Part shown: positions 25,837 to 34,221 of the stretch, piece by piece
Layout: each line of letters starts with the position of its first letter
Numbering within the stretch: position 1 is the stretch's first letter
DNA from: Croceibacterium_B sp963783195
GTDB lineage: Bacteria > Pseudomonadota > Alphaproteobacteria > Sphingomonadales > Sphingomonadaceae
Assembly (NCBI GenBank): GCA_963783195.1
Contig: CAWAMV010000003.1
Span: 212,036-276,035 of the forward strand
Direction of reading: 5' to 3'
Length of the DNA: 64,000 nt
The notes under the pieces: generated by a model
What the model saw: the letters and a program-made list of their open reading frames with translations, nothing else
Told to the model about the DNA's origin: nothing
The model's database searches: none
Program-made: the position numbers and the translations under genes

Positions 25837-26504
25837 CGGCGCAGCTGCGCCAGGAGGTCGACGGGCGCATCGCTCGCCGCAAGCTGGCGCTGCTTCGGCG
25901 CCTTGCGAGGGGCCAGGCTGCCGAGATCGGCAAAAGCGTTCAGGAATGCGCGCGAGGGTTCGAGCGCTTGCCGCGCCGCCGCTGACGCGAGCGTGGGCAA
26001 CGCCGGCGAGGATGCTCTCCCGTCGGGGTAGATAAAACCGTTCACCGGCCAGGCCGTAGTGCCGAGGTCGCCGAGCGGGGCATACCACACGCGCACTTCG
26101 CTCCAGTCGTTTGCCGGCGACACGTCGACTGCCCGCACGTCGTCTTCGATCTGCCCGCGGCGGCCATCGATCGGCGACCAGTTGGCATGTCGCAGCAGGA
26201 CCGTGCGGCTGTCGATCACCTTGCTGACGGCGGCCACGTGGCCCAGCCTCATGTTGCCGTACGGAACAAACGCCATGACCGCGCCGGCGCGCGGTGTGCG
26301 TCCGCGGCCATAACGTCCCGCGGCCTGGTCCCACCAGGTCCACGCATCCCCATAGATCTGGATCCCGCTCACCTGGCGGGCATAAGGCACGCACTCGAGG
26401 TAGGGCGGCAACTCCGGCCCTGACGGCAGGGCCGGCTCGGCCAGCGCGGGAACCGAGCAGGCGGCCAGTGCCAGGGCGAGAGAAGTGCGACGAATCCCTT
26501 TCAT
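25833..26504 (-). CDS. CHAP domain-containing secreted hydrolase
   Basis: A 223-residue protein with a signal peptide (ALALAACSVPALA-EPAL). The CHAP domain follows directly: the catalytic Cys is in YLECVPYARQVSGI and the His in MRLGHVAAVSKV, with HANWSP beyond. CHAP enzymes are cysteine amidases or endopeptidases acting on peptidoglycan or glutathionylspermidine; secretion favours the cell wall. The last 70 residues are Ala/Pro-rich and probably flexible. It is divergent from der. Confidence 0.87.
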   Translation of the reverse strand: MKGIRRTSLALALAACSVPALAEPALPSGPELPPYLECVPYARQVSGIQIYGDAWTWWDQAAGRYGRGRTPRAGAVMAFVPYGNMRLGHVAAVSKVIDSRTVLLRHANWSPIDGRRGQIEDDVRAVDVSPANDWSEVRVWYAPLGDLGTTAWPVNGFIYPDGRASSPALPTLASAAARQALEPSRAFLNAFADLGSLAPRKAPKQRQLAASDAPVDLLAQLRR

Positions 26505-26648
26505 CCCCGCAAGCTATGGCAATCAGGGTTAAATTCGGCTGGCGCGGAATGGTTAACGCCTGCGCAATGCCCCTTGCGGCTTGCCAATCCCCGTTCGAAG
26601 CGCCACTTGCCCGCGCATGGCGCGCAAGCCCCCCCCAAGCTCCCCCAG

Positions 26649-28034
26649 GTGGTCATCATCGGCCGGCCGAATGTCGGCAAGTCGACGCTCTTCAATCGGA
26701 TCGTCGGCAAGAAGCTCGCGCTGGTCGACGACCAGCCCGGGGTTACCCGTGACCGGCGCTTCGGCGATGCTCACCTGATCGGCATGAATTTCCAGCTGGT
26801 CGACACTGCTGGTTGGGAGGACGACGAACCCGAAAGCCTGCCGGGTCGGATGCGTGCGCAGACAGAGATTTCGCTGAAGGGCGCGGACGTGGCGCTGTTC
26901 GTGATCGATTCGCGCGCCGACCTGACGCCACTCGACCGGGAGATTGCCCGCTGGCTGCGCGAACAGGACGTGCCGGTCATTCTCATTGCCAACAAGGCAG
27001 AGGGACGCTCGGGCGACGCGGGCATTCTCGAATCGTACGAACTGGGCTTCGGTGAGCCGGTGGCAATGAGCGCCGAACACGGCGAGGGCATGGCCGACCT
27101 GTTCGAGGCTTTGCGTCCGATCCTGGAACCCGAGGGCGTGGACAGGGGTGTGGACGAGGAACTGGCGCCAGAGGAAGACGAGCCGGCGGACGACACCGAT
27201 ACCTCGCATCCGCTGAGCCTTGCCATCGTCGGCCGGCCCAACGCGGGCAAGTCGACCCTCATCAACCGACTGCTGGGCGAAGACCGGCTGCTGACCGGGC
27301 CGGAAGCAGGCATCACGCGCGATTCGATTGCAGTCGACTGGCAATGGACCGACCCCGCGTCGGGCGAAGTGCGCCAGATCAAGCTCGTCGACACGGCGGG
27401 AATGCGGAAGAAGGCCAAGGTGCAGGACAAGCTGGAGCGCATGTCCGTCGCCGATGCGCGCCACGCGGTCGATTTTGCAGAAGTCGTCGTCCTCCTGCTC
27501 GATGCCACCCGCGGACTCGAGGTGCAGGACCTGAAGATCGCGAACCTCGTGCTCGAGGAAGGCCGCGCCCTGATCGTGGCGATCAACAAGTGGGACGTGG
27601 CCGAGAACGCCAGCGGGCTGTTCAACGGGATTCGCGCCGCGCTTGACGAGGGACTGGCCCAGTTGAAGGGCGTTCCGTTGCTGGCGGTCAGCGCGATGAC
27701 CGGCAAGGGACTCGACCAGATGCTGTCCGCCGCGTTCGAGGTGCGGGAAGCATGGAGCAGGCGGGTGCCGACCGCCGCGCTCAACCGCTGGTTCGACCAC
27801 GCGCTCGAAACCAACCCGCCCCCTGCCCCCGGCGGTCGTCGAATCAAGCTGCGATACATCACCCAGATCAAGACGCGCCCGCCGAGCTTCGTCGTCTTCG
27901 GCACGCAACTCGACGACCTGCCGTCGAGTTACGAACGCTATCTGCTGAATTCCATCCGCAAGGATCTCGGATTCGGCGCGGTCCCCGTCCGGCTGACGTT
28001 CAAGAGCCCGAAGAACCCCTACAGCAAGGACTAG
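26649..28034 (+). CDS. der: GTPase Der (EngA), 5' end uncertain
   Basis: Essential ribosome-assembly GTPase with two tandem G domains and a KH-like C-terminal domain. The G1 motifs are GRPNVGKST and GRPNAGKST, the G3 motifs DTAGW and DTAGM, and the G4 motifs NKAE and NKWD; the C-terminus runs through KTRPPSFVVFGTQ to NPYSKD. The frame is open from a TTG at 26574 but has no good start: the GTG at 26649 begins directly at the first strand (VVIIGRP) without a ribosome binding site. An ATG at 26617 lies just upstream in another frame, separated by a run of eight C. With nine C it would read MARKPPPKLPQVVIIGRP, a normal Der N-terminus (about 472 residues). Confidence 0.88.
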   Translation: MVIIGRPNVGKSTLFNRIVGKKLALVDDQPGVTRDRRFGDAHLIGMNFQLVDTAGWEDDEPESLPGRMRAQTEISLKGADVALFVIDSRADLTPLDREIARWLREQDVPVILIANKAEGRSGDAGILESYELGFGEPVAMSAEHGEGMADLFEALRPILEPEGVDRGVDEELAPEEDEPADDTDTSHPLSLAIVGRPNAGKSTLINRLLGEDRLLTGPEAGITRDSIAVDWQWTDPASGEVRQIKLVDTAGMRKKAKVQDKLERMSVADARHAVDFAEVVVLLLDATRGLEVQDLKIANLVLEEGRALIVAINKWDVAENASGLFNGIRAALDEGLAQLKGVPLLAVSAMTGKGLDQMLSAAFEVREAWSRRVPTAALNRWFDHALETNPPPAPGGRRIKLRYITQIKTRPPSFVVFGTQLDDLPSSYERYLLNSIRKDLGFGAVPVRLTFKSPKNPYSKD

Positions 28035-28044
28035 GCGGGGATGC

Positions 28045-29268
28045 CTAGTCGGCCAGCCACAGCTCGTGGCTGTCGATCCGCAGCTTGGTAAGTGCGCGAT
28101 GGGCGTCGGCGCGGGCAGCGGCCTCCTCGCGAAACGCGTCGTGCACCATGCGTTCGGCAAGTAGCACGTCGGCCAGGTTGATCTCCCCGAGATCGTATCC
28201 CCGACGCAGCTTGGCCAGTGCGGCGACTTGCGAAGCGAGCGCGGCGCGAGCCCGCTGCCAGGAGGTCAGGCGATAGCGTGCCTCCGCCACGTCGCCGTTG
28301 GCGGTTTCCTGCATGTCGAAACGCACCCGCGCCGCCTCGGCACGGGCCGCGGTCGCCTCGCTGCTCGCCTGGTCGGCCAGGGCACTGCGCCGCCCGCCGC
28401 CCAGCGGGATCGAGAACAGCAGGCCAGCCCCCCGCTCCTCACCGCCACGTTCGGAAAACAGGCGCACCCCGACCGAGGGGTCGGCGAGGCGGTCCTTGCG
28501 CGCCCTCTCGGCCATCGCGTCCCGACGATTGGCCTCGGCTTCGGCCGCGGCAATCTCGTGGCTGTTGGCCAGCGCCCGGTCGCGGAAAAACTCCAGCCCT
28601 TCGGCCGGCATGTCGGGTGCGGGAAGCGGTGGAGCCTCCTGCGGCAGGGCGAGCGCCGGGAACTGCGCCAAGAGCCGGCTGCGGGCCACTTCGGCGCGGC
28701 CGTTCGACTGCGCCGCCAGGACCTCGGCCGAAGCGAGCGCCGCTGCCGCCTGGTCTGCTTCCAGTCGCGAGGCATCGTCCAATTCGACCCGCCGCTGGAC
28801 TGCGGCAAGCGCGCGCTGATAATTGTCGACTGCCTGCGCATCCACCGCCGCCTGGGCGCTCGCGCCGAGCCAGTTCCACCAGCCTTCCGCGAGCATCAGC
28901 GCAGTCTGGTGCTTGGCGTCCTCGGCAAGGTTGTCGGCTTCCTCGACGCCATACTGGCCGATCGCCCGGTCGAGCGCTGCCTTGCCCGGCAGCCGGACGG
29001 CCCGCGTGAGCTGGGCGTCGAATTCGTCGTATGCCCTGTCCCCGCGAATGTTCCGGTTAACGTAGCTGCCGCTGAATTCGAGTTCGTGGGGTCCCTTGGC
29101 GAGGGCCCTGGCGGCGGCGCGGGCGGCCTCGGCCCGCGCGCGCGCGGCCAATACGCTCGGGTGGCTGTCGAGCGCGCCGGCGACGGATGCCTGGTCGGGC
29201 AGCGCGTCCTGGGCGAAAGCGGGTGCGGCAAACGCGAGAATCGGCAGGGCGAGGAGAGCGTAACGCAT
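28045..29268 (-). CDS. TolC-family outer-membrane efflux channel (CzcC-like)
   Basis: A 407-residue outer-membrane factor of the RND operon. The signal peptide ends APAFA-QDAL. Two repeated long coiled-coil alpha-helical regions follow, of outer-membrane efflux type (RARAEAARAAARALAKGPHELEFSGSY; later ARAEAARVRFDMQETANGDVAEARYRLTSW), with DLGEINLADVLLAERM near the C-terminus as in CzcC. It exports metal ions through the periplasm together with the adaptor and pump encoded upstream. The ATG overlaps the pump's stop codon by one base (TGATG), so it is translationally coupled. Confidence 0.88.
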   Translation of the reverse strand: MRYALLALPILAFAAPAFAQDALPDQASVAGALDSHPSVLAARARAEAARAAARALAKGPHELEFSGSYVNRNIRGDRAYDEFDAQLTRAVRLPGKAALDRAIGQYGVEEADNLAEDAKHQTALMLAEGWWNWLGASAQAAVDAQAVDNYQRALAAVQRRVELDDASRLEADQAAAALASAEVLAAQSNGRAEVARSRLLAQFPALALPQEAPPLPAPDMPAEGLEFFRDRALANSHEIAAAEAEANRRDAMAERARKDRLADPSVGVRLFSERGGEERGAGLLFSIPLGGGRRSALADQASSEATAARAEAARVRFDMQETANGDVAEARYRLTSWQRARAALASQVAALAKLRRGYDLGEINLADVLLAERMVHDAFREEAAARADAHRALTKLRIDSHELWLAD

Positions 29269-32200
29269 CAGGCGTCCTCCGCCGGGTGCAGCAGGTCGCC
29301 CGCCTCACGCTCTGCCGCCGTCTCGCCGAACCGTTCGTAGAGGATCGGCAACAGCACGAGAGTGAGGAGGGTGGCGCTTACCAGGCCGCCGATTACGACG
29401 ATCGCAAGCGGCTTCTGTATCTCCGAACCCGGCCCCGTGGCGAACAGCAGCGGGACGAGGCCGAAGGCAGCGATGGAAGCCGTCATCAACACCGGTCGCA
29501 GCCTGCGCTCGGCGCCGCGCCGCACGGCCTCGGGAAGCGGCAGGCCCTCCTCGCGCAACTGGCGAAAGTACGTCACCATAACGAGGCCGTTGAGCACCGC
29601 GATGCCGAGCAGCGCGATGAAGCCAACCGATGCGGGCACCGAGAGGTATTCGCCAGACACAGCCAGAGCGATCATCCCGCCGACCATGGCGAAGGGAATG
29701 TTGGTCAGGATCAGCAGCGAAGCGCGGAGCGATCCCAGCGTGAAGTAGAGAATGGCGAAGATCATCAGGATGGAGATCGGCAGCACGACCATCAGCCGGG
29801 CGCTGGCCCGCTGCTGGTTTTCGAACTGCCCGCCCCAGACCAGCCGGTAGCCCTGCGGCAGGGGCACGTTTTCGGCGATGTCGGCCTTCGCCTCCTCGAC
29901 GTAGCCGACGAGATCGCGGCCCGAGACGAAAGCCTGGATGAGCGCGAAGCGCGAGCCATTCTCGTGCTCCAGCTTTACCGGCCCCTCGATCCGCTCGACC
30001 CGGGCGACATCGCTGGCGCGGACGAGCTGGCCGCCGGGCGAACGATAGAGCTGATCGGCGTAGGCCTGCGGGGTAAGCGACCGGCCGCCGTCGGACCGGA
30101 TGACGATCGGCACGCGGCGAATGCCGTCCGCCACGACCCCGGTGCGAACGCCTTCCACATCGGCGCGCATCATGTCCTGCAAGTCGCCGACCGGCATCCC
30201 GAGGCGGCCTGCGGCCACGCGGTCGATATCGAACTGCAGGTAGTCGACCTGGTCGTTGGCGACAGTCATCGCCTCGGAGGTACCTTCGATGCCCTGGAGC
30301 CGCGTCTGGATGCGCCCTGCCAAACGCGAAAGCTCCTGCAGGTCCGGGCCGAACAGCTTGATGGCGAGATCGCCGCGCGCGCCGGTGAGCATTTCCGATG
30401 TGCGCATTTCGATCGGCTGGGTGAAGCTCGGCTCGATTCCGGGAAAGCGCTGCATCACGCCGCGGATCTGGTCGACCAGCCATTCCTTGTCGCGCACGCG
30501 CCATTCCTCACGCGGCTTGAGCTGGAGGAATCCATCGCTCTCGTTGAGCCCCATCGGATCGAGACCGATCTCGTCGGAGCCGACACGCATGACGATGGCC
30601 TCGACCTCGGGCACCTGCGCCTTGATCGCCTTCTCGACCTTGAGATCGGCAGCGACCGAGTGTTCGAGCGAGACGGTCGGCAGCTTGGTCAACTGCATGA
30701 CGATCGAGCCCTCGTCCATCGTCGGCAGGAAGGTCTTGCCGGTCGCGGCGTAGGCGAAACCGGTCGAGAGCAGCGCGACGCCCGCGACCGTAAAGACGAG
30801 CTTCTTGCGGCCGAATGCACCTTCCAGCAGTCGAGCGTAGCGGGGAGAGACCTGGCGCATAAGCCACGGCTCGTGGTGGCCGCCTTTCACCTTGAGCAGG
30901 AAATACGCGAGAACCGGGATCAGCGTCAGCGACAGCAGCAGGGCGGACAGCAGCGCGAGGATGATCGTCTTCGCGACCGGGGCGAACAGCTTGCCCTCCA
31001 GCCCCTGCAACGTCAGCAACGGCAGGAAGACCAGCGCGATGATCGCCATGCCGGACGCAACGGGCTTGGCCACTTCGGCCGTGGCGACGAAGATCGAGTG
31101 CAGCTTGCCCGCGCGAGCGTGCTTCTCGTCCGACAGCCGTTCGACGACGTTCTCCACCACCACGACCGCCCCGTCGACCAGCATGCCGACCGCGATGGCG
31201 AGACCTCCCAGGCTCATCAGATTGGCCGTGAGGCCGATCGAACGCATGAAGATGAAGGTCAGCAGGGCCGCCATTGGCAGGGCCAGCGCGACGATCAGCG
31301 AGGCTCTCAGGTCGCCGAGAAACAGCAGCAACAGGATGACGACCAGCACGGTCGCTTCCAGCAGCGCTTCCTCCACGGTGCCGACTGCGCGACTGATGAG
31401 TTCCGAGCGGTCATAGAAGACCTTGACAGACATGCCTTCGGGCAGGCTCGGGGCGATCTCCTCGAGACGGGCTTTGACGCCGTCGACGACCTTGCTCGCA
31501 TCGGCACCGCGCAAGCCGATGACCAGCCCTTCGACCGCTTCGCCGGTGCCGTTCTGGGTCACCGCGCCGTAGCGCGTAAGGCTCCCGGTTCTCACCTGCG
31601 CGACGTCACCCACCCGCACGGCCGTGCCACCCTGGGAGTGAACCACCGTATTGGCGAGATCGTCCAGGGTGCGAATCGCGCCGGTCGAGCGCACGATCAA
31701 TGCTTCTTCCCCGGTCACCAGCCGCCCTGCACCGTCGTTGCGGTTGCTTGCATCGATCGCCGTCGCGAGATCCGCGGTGCTCAGGCCCGCAGCGGCCAGC
31801 GCGGCGTTGTCGGGGGCGACTTCGAAGGTTTCGACGTAACCGCCCAGCGCGTTAACGTCCGCCACGCCCGGCACGGTGCGCAGCGCGGGACGCACGATCC
31901 AGTCGAGCGCGCGACGTTTCTCGGCGAGCGACTGCGGTCCCTCGAGCGTGAACATGTACATGTCCGACAATGGCGTGCTGATCGGCGCCATGCCCCCGCT
32001 GACGGTCGCCGGCAGGTCGCCCATGACCGAGTTGAGCCGTTCGGCGACCTGGTTGCGCGCCCAGTAGATGTCGGTCCCGTCGGCGAAGTCGATCGTGACG
32101 TCGGCGATGGCGTACTTGGCGACCGAGCGCAGCACGCTCTGATCGGGGATGCCGAGCATTTCCATCTCGATCGGCGTGATGACCCGGCTTTCAACCTCCT

Positions 32201-32375
32201 CGGGCGTCATGCCCGGGGCCTTGAGGATGATCTTAACCTGGGTGGAACTGATGTCGGGAAAGGCGTCGATCGGCAGGTTGACGAACGACCACACGCCGAT
32301 ACCCGCCAGCAGCGTGGCCAGGCCGAGGACGGCCAGACGCAGCGCGAGGGCCTTTTCGACGAGGGTTCGCAGCAT
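29268..32375 (-). CDS. Heavy-metal efflux RND transporter, CusA/CzcA family
   Basis: A 1035-residue inner-membrane proton-driven pump. It has the HME-RND layout: a helix at residues 12-34, a first periplasmic domain (TQVKIILKAPGMTPEEVESRVITPIE, an HME signature), helices 2-6 with the GGLAIAVGMLVDGAVVVVENV segment bearing the proton-relay acidic residue, a second periplasmic domain and helices 8-12. The family fits Zn/Co/Cd (CzcA) or Cu/Ag (CusA). I did not identify the three-methionine CusA site with confidence, so the metal is left open. It lies in an adaptor-pump-TolC operon divergent from its likely two-component regulator. Confidence 0.93.
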   Translation of the reverse strand: MLRTLVEKALALRLAVLGLATLLAGIGVWSFVNLPIDAFPDISSTQVKIILKAPGMTPEEVESRVITPIEMEMLGIPDQSVLRSVAKYAIADVTIDFADGTDIYWARNQVAERLNSVMGDLPATVSGGMAPISTPLSDMYMFTLEGPQSLAEKRRALDWIVRPALRTVPGVADVNALGGYVETFEVAPDNAALAAAGLSTADLATAIDASNRNDGAGRLVTGEEALIVRSTGAIRTLDDLANTVVHSQGGTAVRVGDVAQVRTGSLTRYGAVTQNGTGEAVEGLVIGLRGADASKVVDGVKARLEEIAPSLPEGMSVKVFYDRSELISRAVGTVEEALLEATVLVVILLLLFLGDLRASLIVALALPMAALLTFIFMRSIGLTANLMSLGGLAIAVGMLVDGAVVVVENVVERLSDEKHARAGKLHSIFVATAEVAKPVASGMAIIALVFLPLLTLQGLEGKLFAPVAKTIILALLSALLLSLTLIPVLAYFLLKVKGGHHEPWLMRQVSPRYARLLEGAFGRKKLVFTVAGVALLSTGFAYAATGKTFLPTMDEGSIVMQLTKLPTVSLEHSVAADLKVEKAIKAQVPEVEAIVMRVGSDEIGLDPMGLNESDGFLQLKPREEWRVRDKEWLVDQIRGVMQRFPGIEPSFTQPIEMRTSEMLTGARGDLAIKLFGPDLQELSRLAGRIQTRLQGIEGTSEAMTVANDQVDYLQFDIDRVAAGRLGMPVGDLQDMMRADVEGVRTGVVADGIRRVPIVIRSDGGRSLTPQAYADQLYRSPGGQLVRASDVARVERIEGPVKLEHENGSRFALIQAFVSGRDLVGYVEEAKADIAENVPLPQGYRLVWGGQFENQQRASARLMVVLPISILMIFAILYFTLGSLRASLLILTNIPFAMVGGMIALAVSGEYLSVPASVGFIALLGIAVLNGLVMVTYFRQLREEGLPLPEAVRRGAERRLRPVLMTASIAAFGLVPLLFATGPGSEIQKPLAIVVIGGLVSATLLTLVLLPILYERFGETAAEREAGDLLHPAEDA

Positions 32376-32383
32376 CGGCCTGG

Positions 32384-33448
32384 CTATTCCGCTGCCAGCG
32401 CCTTGAGCTCGGGCAGGCTGCTGGTGGCAACCTGTTCTCCCGGCTTGAGCCCTGCGGTCAGCACTGCCTCGTCGCCCGCGGTGGCGGCCACCGTCACCGG
32501 GCGCGGCTTGAACGTCTTGCCCTGGCGCACGAAAACCACGTTCTTCCCACCCATCTGCACGACCGCACCCGCCGGAACGGCCACCCCGGCACGGGCCCCC
32601 ATGTCCTTGATCGCCACGCTGACGTTGCGACCCGCGACGATACCCGGCGCGGCGCCGATGCTGGCCTTGGCCATGACCGAGCGGGTCTGCGGGTCGATCG
32701 ATGGCGCGACCGAGAGAATTTTCCCGCCCACCGGTGAAGCGCCTTCTGCGCCTGAAAGGTCGACATCGACTGCCATGCCCGGGCGAACCTGTCCCGCCAG
32801 CCGCTCCGGCAATTGCAGGTCGAGGCGATAGGCCGCCGTGTTCTCGATCACGAAGGGTGCTGTCATGCCGTCGACCGGGCCGCCTGTTTCGACCGCCACA
32901 TGGGCCACGCGCCCGCCGATCGGCGCCCGCAGGGTCATCAGCCCGTCGGGACCGACGCCGGACATGACCGAAAGCCGCCGCCCCTCGGCCACCGAGGCGC
33001 GAGCGGCACGAAGCTGCGCGGCGGCCTCGTCTGCGCGAGCCTGCGCCACGATGCCTTCGGAGGCGAGCTGCGCGAGACGCTCGGCACGGCCTTGCGCGAC
33101 TCCCAGTTCGGCCTGCGCGCGTACAAGATCGCCGCTGACCTGGACCGGCTCGGCCGAGCGGACGACGGCGAGTGGCTGGCCTTGGCGAACTGCCTCGCCT
33201 TCGATCACGAAGATGCGCAGCACCGCGCCGGGGTAGGCAGAAGTCACGGCGACCCGCGCATCCGGCGGAAGGGTGACTGTCCCGGGCACTACGGCCAGCG
33301 GGATGCCGTCGGCAGCCTTGGCCGTGGCAGTCGTGATCTCCAGGCCGGCGAGCGGATCGGTATCGGCCCCAATGGCATCACCCTCGCCGCCCGCGGAGCA
33401 GGCGCCGAGCAGCAGGGCCAGGGCAATCGAGGTGGCGCGAACATGCAT
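32384..33448 (-). CDS. Efflux RND periplasmic adaptor subunit (CzcB/CusB-like lipoprotein)
   Basis: A 354-residue membrane-fusion protein linking pump and outer-membrane channel. The lipoprotein signal has the lipobox LLGAC at its end (MHVRATSIALALLLGAC). The biotinyl-lipoyl-like domain halves (YPGAVLRIFVIEGEAVRQGQ and LRAPIGGRVAHVAVETGG) flank an alpha-hairpin, followed by beta-barrel and membrane-proximal domains. The ATG at 33448 was chosen because it leaves a proper lipoprotein signal; the frame is open 33 bases further. First gene of the operon, downstream of tandem repeats at 33476-33513. Confidence 0.9.
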   Translation of the reverse strand: MHVRATSIALALLLGACSAGGEGDAIGADTDPLAGLEITTATAKAADGIPLAVVPGTVTLPPDARVAVTSAYPGAVLRIFVIEGEAVRQGQPLAVVRSAEPVQVSGDLVRAQAELGVAQGRAERLAQLASEGIVAQARADEAAAQLRAARASVAEGRRLSVMSGVGPDGLMTLRAPIGGRVAHVAVETGGPVDGMTAPFVIENTAAYRLDLQLPERLAGQVRPGMAVDVDLSGAEGASPVGGKILSVAPSIDPQTRSVMAKASIGAAPGIVAGRNVSVAIKDMGARAGVAVPAGAVVQMGGKNVVFVRQGKTFKPRPVTVAATAGDEAVLTAGLKPGEQVATSSLPELKALAAE

Positions 33449-33475
33449 GAACGTCCGATTGCCGCACGAAGCTGA

Positions 33476-33513
33476 CAGCAACTTGTCAGTTTGGCAGCTT
33501 GTTGTCAGTTTGG
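33476..33513. promoter_or_regulatory. Tandem 19-bp repeats, candidate operator between RND operon and two-component genes
   Basis: Two head-to-tail 19-base units, 33476-33494 and 33495-33513, are identical at 16 of 19 positions; both end TTGTCAGTTTGG apart from the first T of that block differing in context. A further inverted copy of the core (CTGACA, 33472-33477) lies at the left end. The block is 28-65 bp upstream of the adaptor ATG and 52-89 bp upstream of the response-regulator start, the expected place for OmpR-type regulator binding to direct repeats. Confidence 0.6.
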
Positions 33514-33564
33514 CCGTGCATTGAAGCGGTCGACCCTGCCCGCTGCTGACGATTGTGACCTGCC

Positions 33565-34221
33565 GTGCGCCTGCTGCTTGTCGAAGATGATCCGGAACTG
33601 GGCCGCCGTCTGTCGGAACGGCTGCGCGACGCGTCCTATGCGGTCGATCTGGCGACGAGCCGGGCCGAAGCGGAGGACTGGCCCGACCTCGACAAGATGG
33701 CCGCGGTGATCCTCGATCTCGGCCTGCCGGACGGCGACGGGATCGAAGTCCTGCGCCACTGGCGCACCGAGGGGGTGCAGTGCCCCATCCTCATCCTCAC
33801 CGCGCGCGGCAGCTGGCAGGACAAGGTCGAAGGACTCAATGCCGGAGCCGACGACTTCGTCGTCAAGCCAGTTCGCTTCGAGGAGCTGCAGGCGCGGCTC
33901 AATGCGCTGTTCCGTCGTCAGGCCGGAACCCGCAACCTCGCCCTGCAGGTCGGCGACCTCACGCTCGACCCGCAGTTGCACCGCGTCGAGCAGGACGGCA
34001 GGCCGCTGTCGCTCAGCAAGCAGGAGTTTCGCCTGCTGCACTTGTTCATGCGCCGCGCGGGGCAAGTCCTGAGCCAGGAAGACGTTCTCGAACACCTCTA
34101 CGATCTCGAGGCCGAGCGCGAGCGCAATACGATCGAGGTTCTGGTCGGCCGCCTGCGGCGCAAGATCGGGCGCGAGCGCATCACCACGCTACGCGGCTTC
34201 GGCTACCGGCTGGAAAAGTAG
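33565..34221 (+). CDS. OmpR/PhoP-family response regulator
   Basis: A 218-residue DNA-binding regulator. The receiver domain has LVEDDP, phospho-acceptor Asp in VILDLGLPDGDG (about residue 51), Thr in LILTARG and Lys in FVVKPV. The C-terminal winged helix contains LSKQEFRLLHLFMRRAGQVLSQEDVLEHLY and the NTIEVLVGRLRRKIG...ITTLRGFGYRLE recognition and wing region. It starts with GTG at 33565. Divergent from the metal-efflux operon and directly followed by its sensor kinase, it probably activates that operon through the tandem repeats; this is inference from context. Confidence 0.92.
   Translation: MRLLLVEDDPELGRRLSERLRDASYAVDLATSRAEAEDWPDLDKMAAVILDLGLPDGDGIEVLRHWRTEGVQCPILILTARGSWQDKVEGLNAGADDFVVKPVRFEELQARLNALFRRQAGTRNLALQVGDLTLDPQLHRVEQDGRPLSLSKQEFRLLHLFMRRAGQVLSQEDVLEHLYDLEAERERNTIEVLVGRLRRKIGRERITTLRGFGYRLEK

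Noticed and set aside
29187..32831. A 1214-codon open frame on the plus strand opposite the RND pump
   Set aside because: It is antisense to a clear CusA/CzcA gene, has Arg/Gln/Asp/His-rich low-similarity composition, and exists because of GC-rich codon bias.
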